Assembly: GCA_964017185.1 (NCBI GenBank)
Contig: OZ024884.1
Location: 19,996,048-20,060,047 of the forward strand
DNA length: 64,000 nucleotides
From: Rugalucina vietnamica
Taxonomy: Eukaryota > Mollusca > Bivalvia > Lucinida > Lucinidae
Direction: 5' to 3'
In this document: positions 1 to 10,711 of the stretch, piece by piece
How positions within the stretch are numbered: position 1 is the first letter of the stretch
Layout of the letters: every line of letters begins with the position of its first letter
Notes under the pieces: model-generated
What the model was told of the DNA's origin: nothing
Database searches by the model: none
What the model saw: the letters and a program-made list of their open reading frames with translations, nothing else
Translations under genes and position numbers: made by a program

Positions 1-75
1 ATTCAAACATGTTTATTGGTATATGCAGCAGATCTCAGGTGAGCGTTTACAGGACCATTGGTCATTTTGTTTAGC
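1..75 (+). repeat. 3' end of a bivalve AGCTCACCT/AGGTGAGC-family repeat
   Basis: The motif CAGGTGAGCGTTTACA followed by GGACCATTGGTC matches the terminus of the copies ending near 15335 and 22405 in this window. Only the 3' end lies inside the window. Non-coding. Confidence 0.6.
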
Positions 76-259
76 ATTTTAACCAAAATCTAATCATAAA
101 TTACAGGTCCATAATGAGAAAAAAATACACTTCAATATTTACAATGAACGTCTATGGGGAAATCGCCCAAAGTGTGTTTTTGAAACTGGCTACAACATTC
201 CGGCATATAAAATATATTTCATCAAAAAAGGGTCGTCTGCCTTGATTTAGGACCTAATA

Positions 260-1285
260 TACGAGGTATGGCAGGAAAGTTCGTAGACACCATTAGTATT
301 TTCAACAGGAAAAGAAATTCGGTCAAAATGAATATATCTGGGTTTGCAAAAATATTTCATGAGCAAATAGACGAAATTTTATGAAAATCTGGCCAACAAG
401 ACATCTTCTACAGCCTTTTATGTGCATCTGCCTAACCGGGAGCGGGGCAAGGGTCAACGTCTCAGTGACGTTACTTGAAGTTTATTGCTGTCAGTGCTTT
501 ATATATTTGTAAAAAGTTTAACCGATGTTTCAGAGTTATTCCACATAGGGTCCTTGGATATCGGTTCAATTTTATTATGTGAATCCAGCTGTCAAATGCA
601 GATCTGTGCCAACTGTCTCCAGGTTCTCTGATGACCGGTTGAACATATGAAACCATTTTCATTCGCTGAGAATGTAAGACGAGTGCCCTTCCGCCGCCGT
701 TTATCATCTTAGATGATCTATCGTGCATCCAAAAATCAACTTTGCCACTTGTAAACTAGTGACAGACAAACTGATAGCTTATATGTTGTTGTTTATATAA
801 TTTCCATCGTGTCTGTTGGCCATTTCCATAATAAAAACACACAATTGTATGGTTATCGGCTGTTCTCCGACGTCAAAATTACGCCATTTTTTCAAACAAC
901 TTTTTCGGACTGCATCTGAAATTTTGTTCACAGATATCAAACTGTACTGCCGCCAAGGCCCAAACATTCAGAAAACGTTGTTGATTGAAAATTCTTTCAG
1001 GATCAAAATATTTTAACGTTACTGAACACTTTCGTGCCGTTTCACAAGCAAAAACAGAATGTGAAAATCGTCACATTTTATCACGTTTTGACACCTGCCC
1101 CGCACGGCCCTGCCCTCAAGCAGAAAAGTGGCCATACCAAGCGTGTTATTACTTCAAATTGCACAAAATTTCTGAAATATACACATAAAATATTGCTGCT
1201 TGAAATTATGCAAAACGCTTCTTCAACAACGCGTTACTTTTCCTGATAGTTGAAGTGTCTACGAACTTTCCTGCCATACCTCGTA
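260..1285. mobile_element. TA-flanked TIR DNA transposon, non-autonomous
   Basis: A 31-bp segment at 260-290 is repeated exactly in inverted orientation at 1255-1285. Both outer ends are TA followed (or preceded) by CGAGGTATGGCAGG, consistent with a TA target duplication and 29-bp terminal inverted repeats as in Tc1/mariner-like elements. The interior (~970 bp) has only short ORFs; I recognise no DDE/DDD transposase in either orientation, so it is a decayed or internally deleted derivative. The superfamily is inferred from TA and TIR length only. Confidence 0.72.
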
Positions 1286-1721
1286 GTGGAAAAAATGAAA
1301 ATTATTTATTTTTTGATATGCGATGTATCAGGTTTTGTATGGTTCTTAGCAATAGCCGTACTTAAGCTGTGTAATGAATTTTCTGCCATCTTTAAACCAC
1401 GAAAACATAACGGGATTCTAACAAATGACCACACTTCTTAAATGCAATATTCGAGTCAAAATAAATATTATCAAGGGCAAATTTCGGGAAAAATGTTGAT
1501 ACTATGCTGAATAAAGACAAAAACAAGCGTAACGTCAACAGTTAGGCCTCTCTCAAACGCGGCTTGCATTGTATTTTAGATATAACGAACAAAACAGAGA
1601 TCGTTTAAGAGCAGTGAACATTCTGTTTCATTTGGTGGGTGAATCAAAGCTGGCTAGTGTATTTTAACATTTTTCTTCTATAATCAATCTATGTCGCTAA
1701 AATGTACGAGCAATATAATTA

Positions 1722-2425
1722 AAGGGCCAGAAAGTCAATTTTGCAGATTTTGCGAATGTCAAATAACTCATACTATCTTATGATGTATATTAAGTTTTTC
1801 AGTGGGTACCCTAACCAGTTAATCCCAAAAAGCGTTAAATCAATCGACAATTAACTTGTCAGTGAACATGACAATACACTACTCTCCCTAATTGGCTGGT
1901 TTACTCATTGTGGTTAGAAATTGTTTTGTTTTTCACAACATCACGGCCGTATATTTCACCGAAATATTGGATAAGTTCATCTTGGGCCTGTATAACTTCC
2001 ATGCAATGTGAGCGGAAGCTCTAAATCAACTGCCGGATGTCCGCAAGAGGTATCATGCCCCGATCGGTAAGAGGGTGTTGTTGAAATCGCCTTGCAATCC
2101 GGACGATGATTTAAAACTGTCTGTCACACTGCATGGAGGTTAAACAACTCCATGCTTTATATGCCCGTTACTGGGTTGATATTAACGATCATATTCTTGT
2201 AAAAACAAGATTTTTTGTAGAATATGCTACCCAACCCACCATGTGTAAAATTGCGAATTTTTGAGGGTAGTGTTGTGCCATGATCACTGACAATTTTATT
2301 GTCGATTGATTTTAAGCTTTTTGGGGCTTATTGGTGAGGGTACCCATTGAGCATTTGTTATACCTCATAAAATAACATATAAAATTATTGGACACTCACA
2401 AAATCTGCACAATTAGATTTCTGAT
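1722..2425. mobile_element. Foldback/MITE-like element with ~165-bp inverted arms
   Basis: The left arm at about 1722-1892 and the right arm at about 2262-2425 are imperfect inverted copies. Shared blocks include GGGTACCCTxACCA, CAATCGACAAT and GTCAGTGAxCATG. The centre (~370 bp) is unique and non-coding. The arms have diverged, so the copy is old. No clear target duplication was found. Confidence 0.6.
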
Positions 2426-2711
2426 GTTTTTGATGAGTGTATAAAAAACACTACCTATTGCCTATGTCCGATGCACAAAGTTGAATTCTGTGCGCTGTTT
2501 TTATTAAACCTTCCTTTTCATGGCACTTAACTTCTTGCAAAATAAGATGAAAAATATATGAAATAGAGGAATTTTAATATGATGAAATACCATTCTTGAC
2601 AAGTATATCAATAGTGCGATAATGATACTAAAGCTTAATGAAATTTGTGTGTTGCCACTTTTATTCACATGTATCAGAAACACCAAACGTTTCAGATTTT
2701 CAATATTTCAG

Positions 2712-2942
2712 ACATAAACGAGTGTCTTAAGAATCCATGCCTTCATGACGGCATTTGTGAAAATACACTGGGCTCCTTCAGGTGTCTCTGTGCATCGAAC
2801 TGGATTGGCCGACAGTGCGAAATTGACGTTAACGAATGTTTAAACTTGACGAAATGTGAACACGGAGGGACATGTATCAACTATGAGGGCGGTTTCCGAT
2901 GTCAGTGTCTAGAGGGGTGGACTGGGCCAACTTGTAATATAG
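2712..2942 (+). CDS. Internal exon: two calcium-binding EGF-like domains
   Basis: The exon follows a polypyrimidine/AG acceptor (TTTCAG, ending at 2711) and ends at a GTGAGC donor (GT at 2943). It is 231 bp, symmetric phase 1-1. It encodes two EGF repeats, each with six cysteines and the Ca-binding lead D-I-N-E-C or D-V-N-E-C. Each has the C-x-N-x4-F/Y-x-C-x-C core (ENTLGSFRCLC and INYEGGFRCQC) and a closing G-x2-C. Such exons are typical of Notch-, fibrillin-, fibropellin- and fibulin-type proteins acting in adhesion, matrix or signalling; the parent gene cannot be named from two repeats. The upstream in-frame ATG at 2645 lies in the intron and is not a start. The next exon seen in the same phase is at 22422. 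Confidence 0.85.
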
Positions 2943-2985
2943 GTGAGCTCAAACATATCTTAGGGAAACTCATTTCATAATATGT

Positions 2986-3165
2986 AGATTATCGGACTCC
3001 AAATCGAGAGATCCTGGGTTCGATTCCCACTGACGGAACTGTGCATTTCTATGAGCAAAGCGTTTTGAGTCCCCACAGTACTGTTTAATACCCATGAAGC
3101 AATGGCTTAGTTTCAACCCGACTAAAAAATTGTTGACTGGTACGTTGATCCTCAATGCAAACAAA
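2986..3165 (+). mobile_element. tRNA-derived SINE, copy 1
   Basis: A pol III B-box-like GGTTCGATTCC lies at about 3017 after a tRNA-like stretch (ATCGGACTCCAAATCGA). The body ends in GTTGACTGGTACGTTGATCC and a CAATGCAAACAAA tail. The same head, body and tail recur antisense at 22777-23012. It lies only ~40 bp downstream of the EGF exon donor. Confidence 0.7.
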
Positions 3166-4207
3166 ACGCCATTTCATATTCAGTGTATTTGATTTGAAGT
3201 AATTACCAGATAAAATATCATTAGACGTTGAGGGACCAATAGACCCTGTTTCATTATGCCGGGAATTTTTGAAAGGTGTGATTTTCTGAAAACCAATCCG
3301 CTTCCCTTCAAAATGACACGTGTTAGCACTTGGGGCGTTTGGACGTTGCGGCATCTTGAATGCGTAACATACGTGACATGTTACAAATTTCATGAGAACC
3401 GCCATAAAATTAACATTTGGTCTAGTTTTATGAAGTTCAGAGCCAGCGCGTAGACTACTCTAAAGATTGACCTACTTTTAATTAAATTACAAGACAACTC
3501 GTACACCTCTCTACAACTGCAACTGCACTTTTGAGTCTAGTGGCTTGACCATCGTGTTAGTAGGATTCCGGGTCGTTTCGCCAAGGACCGTGTAAACACC
3601 CAAACAAACACCCAGGCAAACCTCCCTTTGGTTGGTAACATTTGTACCAATGGTGCAGTAGGTATCAAAAATGGGACAAATTGTTAAATTCGTGGAACTG
3701 GTGCATGACTGCATTCTATCTAAGCAACAACGGAATGAAATGAACCGACGGTATTGTGACGCTATATGGTCAGGCCTGAAAGCTTTGACCGCACCCAACC
3801 TGCCGTGTAGCCAATTACATTCTATCCAAGCCACAACGGAATGAAATGAACCGACAGTACTGTGACGGTCGATTGTCAGGTATGAATGCTTTGACCGTGC
3901 AGCGTTTTATTTCTGTTCAGTCACATGAACCACGATGAAATGGGAGTACGGTCAGATTCTTTGACATTCAAGTTTATATATGCGAAGCGTAGACCAAGCT
4001 TTTTGTAAAAGCTTATACTTGTAGGAATAGCTGTTGACGTTTGTATATCTTTGATATGACAGTACTATTTCCAATCTTCGGCATCCACAGGATCCAGTTT
4101 TTCCATGTATTTAGACCAGTGTGCTTGCAAAACGAAAACTAGGAACCTATCAGACGGATTATTCAGGGAAATCGACTCTAAAGCTGAGCTATGATAACTC
4201 CTTTTTT
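3166..4207. other. Intronic sequence with a partial tandem duplication
   Basis: I see no gene. The only structure is an imperfect direct repeat of about 85 bp at 3711-3795 and 3817-3900. The shared core is AACGGAATGAAATGAACCGAC, followed by TGTGACG and GCTTTGACCG. Confidence 0.5.
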
Positions 4208-4303
4208 AAGGAGCGTAGTAGCGCAGTCGGTAGAGGGGATGGCCCCGTATAGCTAGGCGCAGAAGCCGTAGTCTGCGGGTTCGAAACCTACCTTTGCCGA
4301 TTT
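4208..4303 (+). mobile_element. tRNA-like sequence (SINE head or tRNA pseudogene)
   Basis: A-box-like TAGCGCAGTCGG and B-box-like GGTTCGAAACC are about 60 bp apart, with a long variable region as in class II tRNAs. The acceptor ends (GGAGCGT and CTTTGCC) do not pair well. It is therefore more likely a SINE head or tRNA pseudogene than a working tRNA. Confidence 0.5.
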
Positions 4304-4484
4304 AGTACAGCTTTATCTCTCTACTTTATATATAACATCATGTTTAATAAACATCTGTTCATTACAAACATTTAAAAACAATATCAAAATAGTATGTACC
4401 TAAATAGTTGTATTCATTTAGTAAAACGTGTACAAAACTCATATTTCTCACTGGCAAAACTCTTGAAAACAAAAACCTTTCCTT

Positions 4485-5034
4485 ACTTATTCTTTTATTT
4501 TGCATTACTTGCCATAAATGCCTTGTACAAAAATTTTGAAATATTTCTTATTTTGGTTTCATCAACTGTTTTCATTTAATTGTACAATGTGTTTGAATAT
4601 GCTTCATAGGGGAACAATTCGTATCTCAAAGGCTCATATTAGGGACATTATATCATGAAATGAAATTCGTCCTCTACAACAAAAACATTTCTCTTGAGAC
4701 AAATTGGACAGTTTCTAAAACTTTTATCTATATCAAGTTGCATGCCCTTTTCAATCATCAATTCGTGAGCTTAACATCTAAAATTTGCTAGTACGCGTCT
4801 ATGTTTGTAACTTAAATCAATGGAAAGATATCTTTTAACATCGAGGAGTGTTTTTAGATTTCTATAGTGCTCTACTTTAGACTTTTCTGAGATTTTTCTA
4901 TACCAATTATGCATAAAACAATCTTTAATTCTTTAGGTCTTCCAACAGTTTGATATATCCACACATTACAAATCCATATGTGAATAGCAGTGACTTGATA
5001 TGTGTTGCCCAAGTAACTCTACCAATAGAATCTA
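4485..5034 (-). pseudogene. Decayed LINE reverse transcriptase, C-terminal part
   Basis: Reading the minus strand gives a conceptual chain resembling the C-terminal tail of bivalve LINE polymerases. It has a basic stretch, a C-P-I-C pair, then V-E-D-E-F-H-F and a final C-P, which form the usual CCHC-like end, followed by an I-x-N-I-S-K-F-L-Y-K-A-F tail. In-frame stops interrupt it at several places. Identification rests on this motif order, not on the RT core, which is absent. LINE family unassigned. Confidence 0.65.
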
Positions 5035-5483
5035 AGGACTTAAACATTTCGAATTATTGTTTAGGATACCTCTATATGTAACAAGCGGATCCAAAAATGC
5101 ATTAGTTCTCACAAAGTTCTTAGATGAAAAGAGCATTGTATTGTTATGACTAAAGTAAGGGTATCTCAATGATGAGACATGTCTTATACCGAGATTAGTT
5201 ATAAGTTCTGTCTTAGGATAAGACATGTCATAAAACGCTTCGTGAAACGAGATTGTTACTCTCAGAATGGCCAAATATTAAAAGGAAGTTTCACATTATT
5301 TATTTTACAAGTATGTTGTCTCAATTTCGACTAAAATCAATGCTGTGAAATGAAAGGGTAGTACATGTACTACTCTCGCATTATTATCAACATTTCAGTG
5401 GCAACAATAAATTTTCATATTAGCAAATCCCTGCGGAGAGTTGACTTGTCACCATAATAAAACGCCGACTATTGCGATACAAT
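5035..5483. other. No recognisable gene
   Basis: AT-rich sequence between the LINE remnant and a PLE 3' end. The antisense reading frame at 5032-5274 may be upstream RT sequence of the same LINE, but I see no motif to prove it. Confidence 0.35.
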
Positions 5484-5890
5484 GATCAGGAAATGAGGCA
5501 ATCAGAAAGAAATTCCCACTCCAAAAACTAAGGTGGGAAAAACAATCAGGACTTTATACTAAGAAAACATATTGTAATCAGAATGGGCATCCATTTTCCC
5601 AATAGGTGGCCACTCAGTTATCCATACGCAAATAAAAAATAAAAAAAATACATACATGTAAGGTGCTAACAAAACTACATAAACAATAAGAACCATCACA
5701 GAAGTATAGCCTTGGAACAATCAGTAATATAAAATTACTGGCTACCTTATCGATTTTATATGGCCATAACCTTACCATCAGCTTCTGCAGTGGTTCACAA
5801 CATTTAGCTAGTTGTTCGGTCCTCTAAATGAAATCTGTAACTAGTCAATAAATCATAAAGGATAAACATAAAAAAATCAGGATAACTACC
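5484..5890 (-). mobile_element. PLE family X, 3'-end fragment (copy X1)
   Basis: Antisense match to the 3' untranslated end of the family X element seen at 38846-39463. It has the terminal GATC-rich block, the AGTGGCCACCTATTGGGAAAA block (inverted here), the structured module and the ACTAGTTA/TTCGGTCCTC block. There is no coding sequence. It lies in the putative EGF intron. Confidence 0.75.
5690..5796 (-). ncRNA. Conserved structured RNA module, copy A
   Basis: 107 nt. The outer stem pairs GAACCACTGCAGAAG with CTTCTGTGATGGTTC (14 of 15 positions including G-U). The inner loop carries ATGGCCAT after GGTT. The hairpin is AGTAAT/ATTACT. It is the most diverged of the family X copies, yet the stems are kept. 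Function unknown. Confidence 0.6.
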
Positions 5891-6220
5891 ATGATGACTC
5901 AAAAACGAGGACTCAAAGATTCAAAATAAAATAATAGACTTTCATATTTTTAAAGCTACATGTAGCATTTATCGGTGTTCTTTTTCTCTCATCTAGTTAT
6001 CGTTATAGGCACTAGAGCGTTCTAGTTTTGAACTGTGTGGTCATTATGCATGCAAGCAGAAAGACCCGATCCCCTGTAGAAACAATCAAGAAATAATGCG
6101 ACGCCATATCATAGGTCGGGTATGCCTACCAAATCTCCGTATCTGCGATATTCCAACTTTTCAGGACATAGTTTTTAACTTAATAACTTTGATAGGTAAT
6201 GCCATAGTTTATGTAATGCT

Positions 6221-7168
6221 GCGTTTACACTATGTTCCTGGTGGCCACGACAGCCCCGTTTGCTCGAAACCTAGCATGTCGTGAAATATTTGTCACATAT
6301 GTCTCCGTTTTCAAGATCTTTTACGTCTTGTTAAGTTTTCTTACATTTTATTACGATAATCCGTAACACGCCGTGGTTGTGAAAAGCCGGTGTGTCCAGA
6401 GGTGCTGAGGAACTTCACGGTTGTTCACGAATTATCACGATTATAAGCACGTTCTATTACGGCATGTTACGTTCTGTTGCGGTCAGTTGCGTGACCGAGG
6501 GGCAACACGCTTTTTGCTCTTTCTGTCAATGTCTGCTACGGACGAAACGTAGACACAATGCAGTTTAAAGCATTTTGTGCCTTTTGTATAAGAATAAGCT
6601 CTTTGAAAAAATAGCAAACGCGCTCCTTAACAACCGACTGCAGAGTTGATTAAGACTGTGGGTGATTTTATTTCCTCTTCAGTGACAAAGTGCAGCGTTT
6701 TGTTTTTTTTTTTGTTCACTACAGTGATTGCTCATATGACGGAACTTGTCTCCATGATATGTCATTTTATATTTTTAAACTTCATGCACCTTGATAATCG
6801 AACTATAACGTGACACACGTAGTAGAGCGGAGTGAACACCGTAACACACCGTATCGTTACGCAACAAAAAAGTTTTTCGTAAGCAACGGGACGAGACGTG
6901 AGTCGACCGTGATCAAACGCAGGTAAACGTGGAAGATCCGTAGCTTGTCGGGCTATTTACTAGTTTCCCTTCACAGTGCACTACGGACCGCCTCCAAGTT
7001 TCGCTACGTACTGTACGTACTGTCACAGTATGATACGTTCAGCCCGTTTTATCACGACCCATTACGTTTCTCATTTCCGTCGTGATTGTCGTGGCAGATT
7101 TTAAAACTGTCAAAAATTTGCAACGTCGCCCACGGTGCCGTGACCGCCGGGAGCAAAGTGTAAACACT
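6221..7168. mobile_element. Non-autonomous TIR transposon, ~0.95 kb
   Basis: The left end GCGTTTACACTATGTTCC is an imperfect inverted match of the right end (GGGAGCAAAGTGTAAACAC). The TIR extends about 30 bp (..TGGTGGCCACGACA versus CGGCGGTCACGGCA). The interior is rich in short ACGTA/TACG inverted motifs and has no transposase. Target duplication not resolved. Confidence 0.6.
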
Positions 7169-7787
7169 ACATTATGCAGATATTCATATTACATATTTGT
7201 TTCTTTCTTAACTTAATGAAAAGGAGCATGAAAAAAAAACAAATAATTGGATGAGATACAACTTTTCGACCCATTTTTCGCTAATAATTGGGTGAGTTGC
7301 GACCTTGTAGCCCTACTTTAGCATGTAATATGACATTTGGCAAACAACTTTGTGAACGTATTATACCAAATGCTCGTAACTCAAACAATTTTGTATCTTT
7401 TATGTGTAGGAATACGATAATTTGATAGAAAGTTCGCTGAATAGTTGATATTCCCGCGGTGTAAATAAAAGCATTTTGGCCTCAAGTCAAGTGGTTTTTG
7501 TACCCGACCGACAATATGTATGTATCAAAGCTTACAGACAAAACCCTGTTGACATTTAAACAAAACATGCGCATATGACACAACGACTTCGCACAAACAG
7601 CATCCGCACAAACAATATTATACTTATATATATATACCTTGAAGCACATTCTGCGTGTCACAACACCCTAATGTTCGGTAGTGCCATGAAATGAAGGCAA
7701 GGAACAACATGATCTTTGTTGTTGACTTGACTGGCGCGCTAAACCACAAAACAAACACGATCAAACAAAAGTCTTCTGCCATGCATT
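7169..7787. other. Unannotated intronic sequence
   Basis: AT-rich sequence with no gene, no RNA and no clear repeat boundary that I can support. Confidence 0.4.
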
Positions 7788-8340
7788 TTAGCTCACCTAA
7801 CCGAAGGATCACAGGTGAGCTTATAGTATACCCATGCTCCGTCGTCCGTCGTTGTTGTCGTCGTCGTCGTCGTCGTTCACACTTTTCAAACATCTTCTCC
7901 TCTGGAACCGCTTGTCTAATGAAAGCCAAACCTCATGTAGAGCATCCTTAAGAAGGGGGAACAACAGTTTTATAAATGGTCCAGGTCACATGACCTAGAT
8001 GGCCGCCATGGCTATAAATAGCAAAAACCTTTAAAATCTTCTTCTCCAGAACCAGAAGGCCTATGATTTTGAAATTTGCCATAAAGCATCAGGCACTAGA
8101 GCTCTACAAAGTCTGTATAAATCATGACCCTGGGATGACCTTGACCTATTTTACGGCAAGGTCAATATAGGTCGCCCATGTAGTTGAATGGGGAAAATTG
8201 TTAAAATATGATTTGAGGAACAAAACTTGCAGGAAATGGGCAGATAGACAAAGTATTTATGTTTATGAAAACAATTTGTCCCCAGGGGGGTTGTCTGTCC
8301 CCGCCCAAGGGCTATATACGTGTATATGACCATAATATTG
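7788..8340 (+). repeat. Bivalve AGCTCACCT repeat, 5' part (split by LTR element 1)
   Basis: Starts with TTTTAGCTCACCT and a hairpin that re-forms AGGTGAGCTTATAGTA, then a CGT/GTC-rich tract at 7837-7879, then a ~450-bp unit. Unit landmarks are CTTCTCCAGAACCAGAAGGC, GGTCACATGACC, ATGGCCGCCATGG and ACGGCAAGGTCA. It is continuous with 14377 onward once the LTR element (TSD ATTG) is ignored. Confidence 0.75.
8337..8340. repeat. Target site duplication ATTG (5') of LTR element 1
   Basis: ATTG directly precedes the 5' LTR and recurs at 14377-14380 directly after the 3' LTR. Four base pairs suits a Ty3/gypsy-type integrase. Confidence 0.85.
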
Positions 8341-8511
8341 TGTTATGTATGACAGTTACTTGTTGAAAGATGTGCATTCAGCACTGGTAAACTTCCCAAG
8401 GGAGTCTGCCCAGGAAAGTATGATGTTATACATATGATGTTTACTTGTTGTCCTTAGCAATTATTTACTTTTAGTGTCCCAGATATTGGACATAAACAGG
8501 TTGTTTACTTC

Positions 8512-8531
8512 AGAATTTTCTAGAAATTTCA
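8512..8531 (+). promoter_or_regulatory. Heat-shock element 1 (four nGAAn units)
   Basis: The contiguous pentamers AGAAT, TTTCT, AGAAA, TTTCA alternate GAA and TTC perfectly, the canonical HSF1 trimer site. The same site is intact at 13717-13736; the 5' LTR of element 2 has TTA in place of TTC in the second unit. Confidence 0.75.
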
Positions 8532-8582
8532 AATTGTTCTTTGACGGAAAAGTCCGGAAAAATCTGGAAGAACCAAAGATGT

Positions 8583-8597
8583 AGAATCTTCTAGAAA
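8583..8597 (+). promoter_or_regulatory. Heat-shock element 2 (three units)
   Basis: Pentamers AGAAT, CTTCT, AGAAA in register. This is a perfect three-unit HSE in the LTR U3 region. Confidence 0.75.
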
Positions 8598-8627
8598 AAT
8601 CTTTTTTTTATGTCAAAAGAATATTGT

Positions 8628-8642
8628 GGAATTTTCTGGAAG
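8628..8642 (+). promoter_or_regulatory. Heat-shock element 3 (three units)
   Basis: Pentamers GGAAT, TTTCT, GGAAG in register, a perfect three-unit HSE. Confidence 0.75.
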
Positions 8643-8657
8643 GATAATGGCCTCTCT

Positions 8658-8672
8658 AGAATATTCCAGAAC
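8658..8672 (+). promoter_or_regulatory. Heat-shock element 4 (three units)
   Basis: Pentamers AGAAT, ATTCC, AGAAC in register, a perfect three-unit HSE about 85 bp upstream of the TATA box. Confidence 0.75.
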
Positions 8673-8755
8673 ATTAAATTTTGGTAAACAACTTGTTATT
8701 TTTAGTATATGATATCATAGAATTTGCTGGAAGAATCCTGAATGTTCCTCAGTGC

Positions 8756-8763
8756 TATATAAG
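8756..8763 (+). promoter_or_regulatory. LTR TATA box
   Basis: TATATAAG in the context GTGCTATATAAGGGC, conserved in the LTR copies. Transcription would start roughly 25-30 bp downstream, placing all four HSEs in U3. The start site is inferred. Confidence 0.7.
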
Positions 8764-9173
8764 GGCTACAAATTTTCATAAGGACAATCTTTGGGTACTG
8801 TTACTTTTAAGAAGTCAAAATCTATCTTACTGGAATTTAAACTTATTCTTGGATTACTTTGTGATATTCGATTCTGGATTGGGACATAGTGCTATTTTGA
8901 AACAAACTTTAATTCTTGGGATCAGAAACTGATACAGACTTGTGTTAAAAAATTCTGAGGGACATTCAGACATTCTTTAAGGGAATTAACATCTTGAAAG
9001 GTATTGAACATTCATTTTTGTTTGATTGTATATATGCTTTTGATTGTTTCACATGTAATTACTGGTTAAATCACTTCTAAATAGATTTGTTAAATTTTAA
9101 ACAAAGCTTGTTGCTGGCTAACCAACTTGTTGGTTTCCGTAATCTTCTAGTTACGCCTGGCACGTAACAGAAT

Positions 9174-9191
9174 TGGGGGCTCGTCCGGGAT
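9174..9191 (+). promoter_or_regulatory. Primer binding site, tRNA-Pro
   Basis: TGGGGGCTCGTCCGGGAT begins four bases after the LTR. It is complementary over 18 nt to the 3' end (including CCA) of animal tRNA-Pro. This is the same PBS used by several tRNA-Pro-primed retroviruses, here in a gypsy-type element. Confidence 0.88.
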
Positions 9192-9280
9192 TGAAATTTC
9201 TTGTGCACCAAATTTATTTAAAATTCTAAAGTATCTTCACTGTTTGCTGTTTAAATAGCTAAAGCCAGCAAAAAGCAACC

Positions 9281-10711
9281 ATGTCATTCAAACTAAGTGA
9301 CTTTATTGCTGCGCCTTCTCAGGAGATGTTAGATAAGGCCAAAAAGAGTGACCTCTTAGACATAGCTGATCATTATGGGTTGTCAAATATCAAGACTTCC
9401 ATGTTAAAACATGAAATTAAGAACATTTTGATTCAGTTTCTTGTTGACGAGGAAATTTTTGATTCCTCGGCTACTTCTCAGATTCTAGTCACTCAGACTG
9501 ACTTGCAGTTGAGGGAACTAGAAATCAAAAGACAAATTGAGATGGAAAAACTAAAATTTGAGTATGAAGAAAGAATAAGGTTGGCAACTTTAGAACGGGA
9601 TGAAAGAATAAGGGCAGGAAAGGCTGAAAGGGAAGAAAGAATAAGATTGGAAACTTTAGAACGGGAAGAAAGAATGCATAAACAAAAGTTAGAAATGGAA
9701 GAACGAGAGAAGGAAAAACAAAGAGAATTAGAACGAGAAAAAATTGAGTTAGAAAAAGAAAAATTAGAAAGAGAAGAAAGGCTTGAAATTGAAAAAGAAA
9801 ACTTTAAATTTGAAATTGAAGAAAAAGAAAGAGAAAGGCAGTTTCAGTTAAGAATTAAGAAAATTGAACTTAATGACAAATCAAAATCAAAATCTTTGCC
9901 TTTGGCTACTAGTACAGTATTTGATGTCACAAAACACATTCGTCTCGTTCCTCCATTTCAAGAAAAAGAGGTTGACAAATATTTCTTACATTTTGAGAAG
10001 GTGGCAGAAAACTTGAAATGGCAAAGAGAGCACTGTGCCTTGCTTTTGCAAAGTGTTGTAATTGGTAAAGCTCGAGAAATTTACACTCAGCTTTCTCTTG
10101 AGCAAAGCTCAGATTATGATACAGTAAAGGAATTTATTCTTAAGGCTTATGAGTTGGTCCCTGAAGCTTACAGGCAGAAATTTAGGGATTGTAGAAAAGA
10201 ACATGACCAGACTCATGTTGAGTTTGCTAGAACAAAAGAGCAACTATTTGATAGATGGTGCTCTTCAAAGAAAGTAGGTTCTGATCATGCAAAGCTAAGG
10301 CAGCTCATGCTTGTTGAAGAATTCAAACGGTGCATAAATTCTGATGTTAAGGCTTTCTTGAACGAAAGAGAAGTTGAAAACTTGGAAACAGCAGCACGTT
10401 TAGCTGATGACTATGCTTTGACTCATAAGGCTTCATTTATCAACAAGCCATATCCTAGGAAACCATATAACCATCAATCAAAGCAAATTACCCCTCAGTC
10501 AAAACCATATTCCCCTCAGTCCGGTCCCAAAGCCAATCCCAGTAATCCAACTGACAATTCCAGTCCAAAACCCAAATTTTCTAGTGAAAACAAAGGACAA
10601 AATCCCTTATCCCAGCCAATTTGTAATTATTGTAAGAAAACTGGCCACATTATTTCTGAATGTTTGGCACTGAAACGAAAGAAAGAAAGAGAAAATCTAG
10701 ATAGTGCTTAA
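9281..10711 (+). pseudogene. gag: Gag polyprotein of element 1 (nonsense-terminated)
   Basis: A 476-residue chain from the first ATG after the PBS (context AGCAACCATG). The N-terminal ~80 residues are followed by a long Glu/Lys/Arg coiled-coil stretch (about 85-210). Next is a capsid-like region and a Pro/Gln/Ser-rich linker with repeated SKQITPQSKPYSPQS-type segments. A CX2CX4HX4C zinc knuckle lies at about 448-461 (CNYCKKTGHIISEC). It packages element RNA in cytoplasmic particles. The stop TAA at 10709 is a single-base difference from element 2, which reads AAA there and continues into protease. The ancestral gag and pol were therefore one frame. Confidence 0.88.

Larger units (their letters stand above)
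8341..9169 (+). repeat. 5' LTR of element 1
   Basis: 829 bp, beginning TGTTATGTATGACAG and ending CTGGCACGTAACA. Near-identical copies are 13549-14376, 40044-40876, and 48230-48681 plus 52045-52423. It carries four heat-shock elements and a TATA box. Confidence 0.95.

Noticed and set aside
2645-2711. ATG upstream of the first EGF exon as a translation start
   Set aside because: It lies before a clear acceptor site in the intron, and gives no signal peptide.
4208-4303. Functional tRNA gene
   Set aside because: Acceptor and T stems pair poorly; more likely a SINE head or pseudogene.
7624-7951. Arg-rich frames at the CGT/GTC tract
   Set aside because: Low-complexity translation of a trinucleotide repeat.
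8681-8932. 83-residue reading frame repeated at 8681, 13888 and 40387
   Set aside because: It lies inside the LTRs; its conservation is that of the LTR DNA, and it spans the TATA box. Not a gene.
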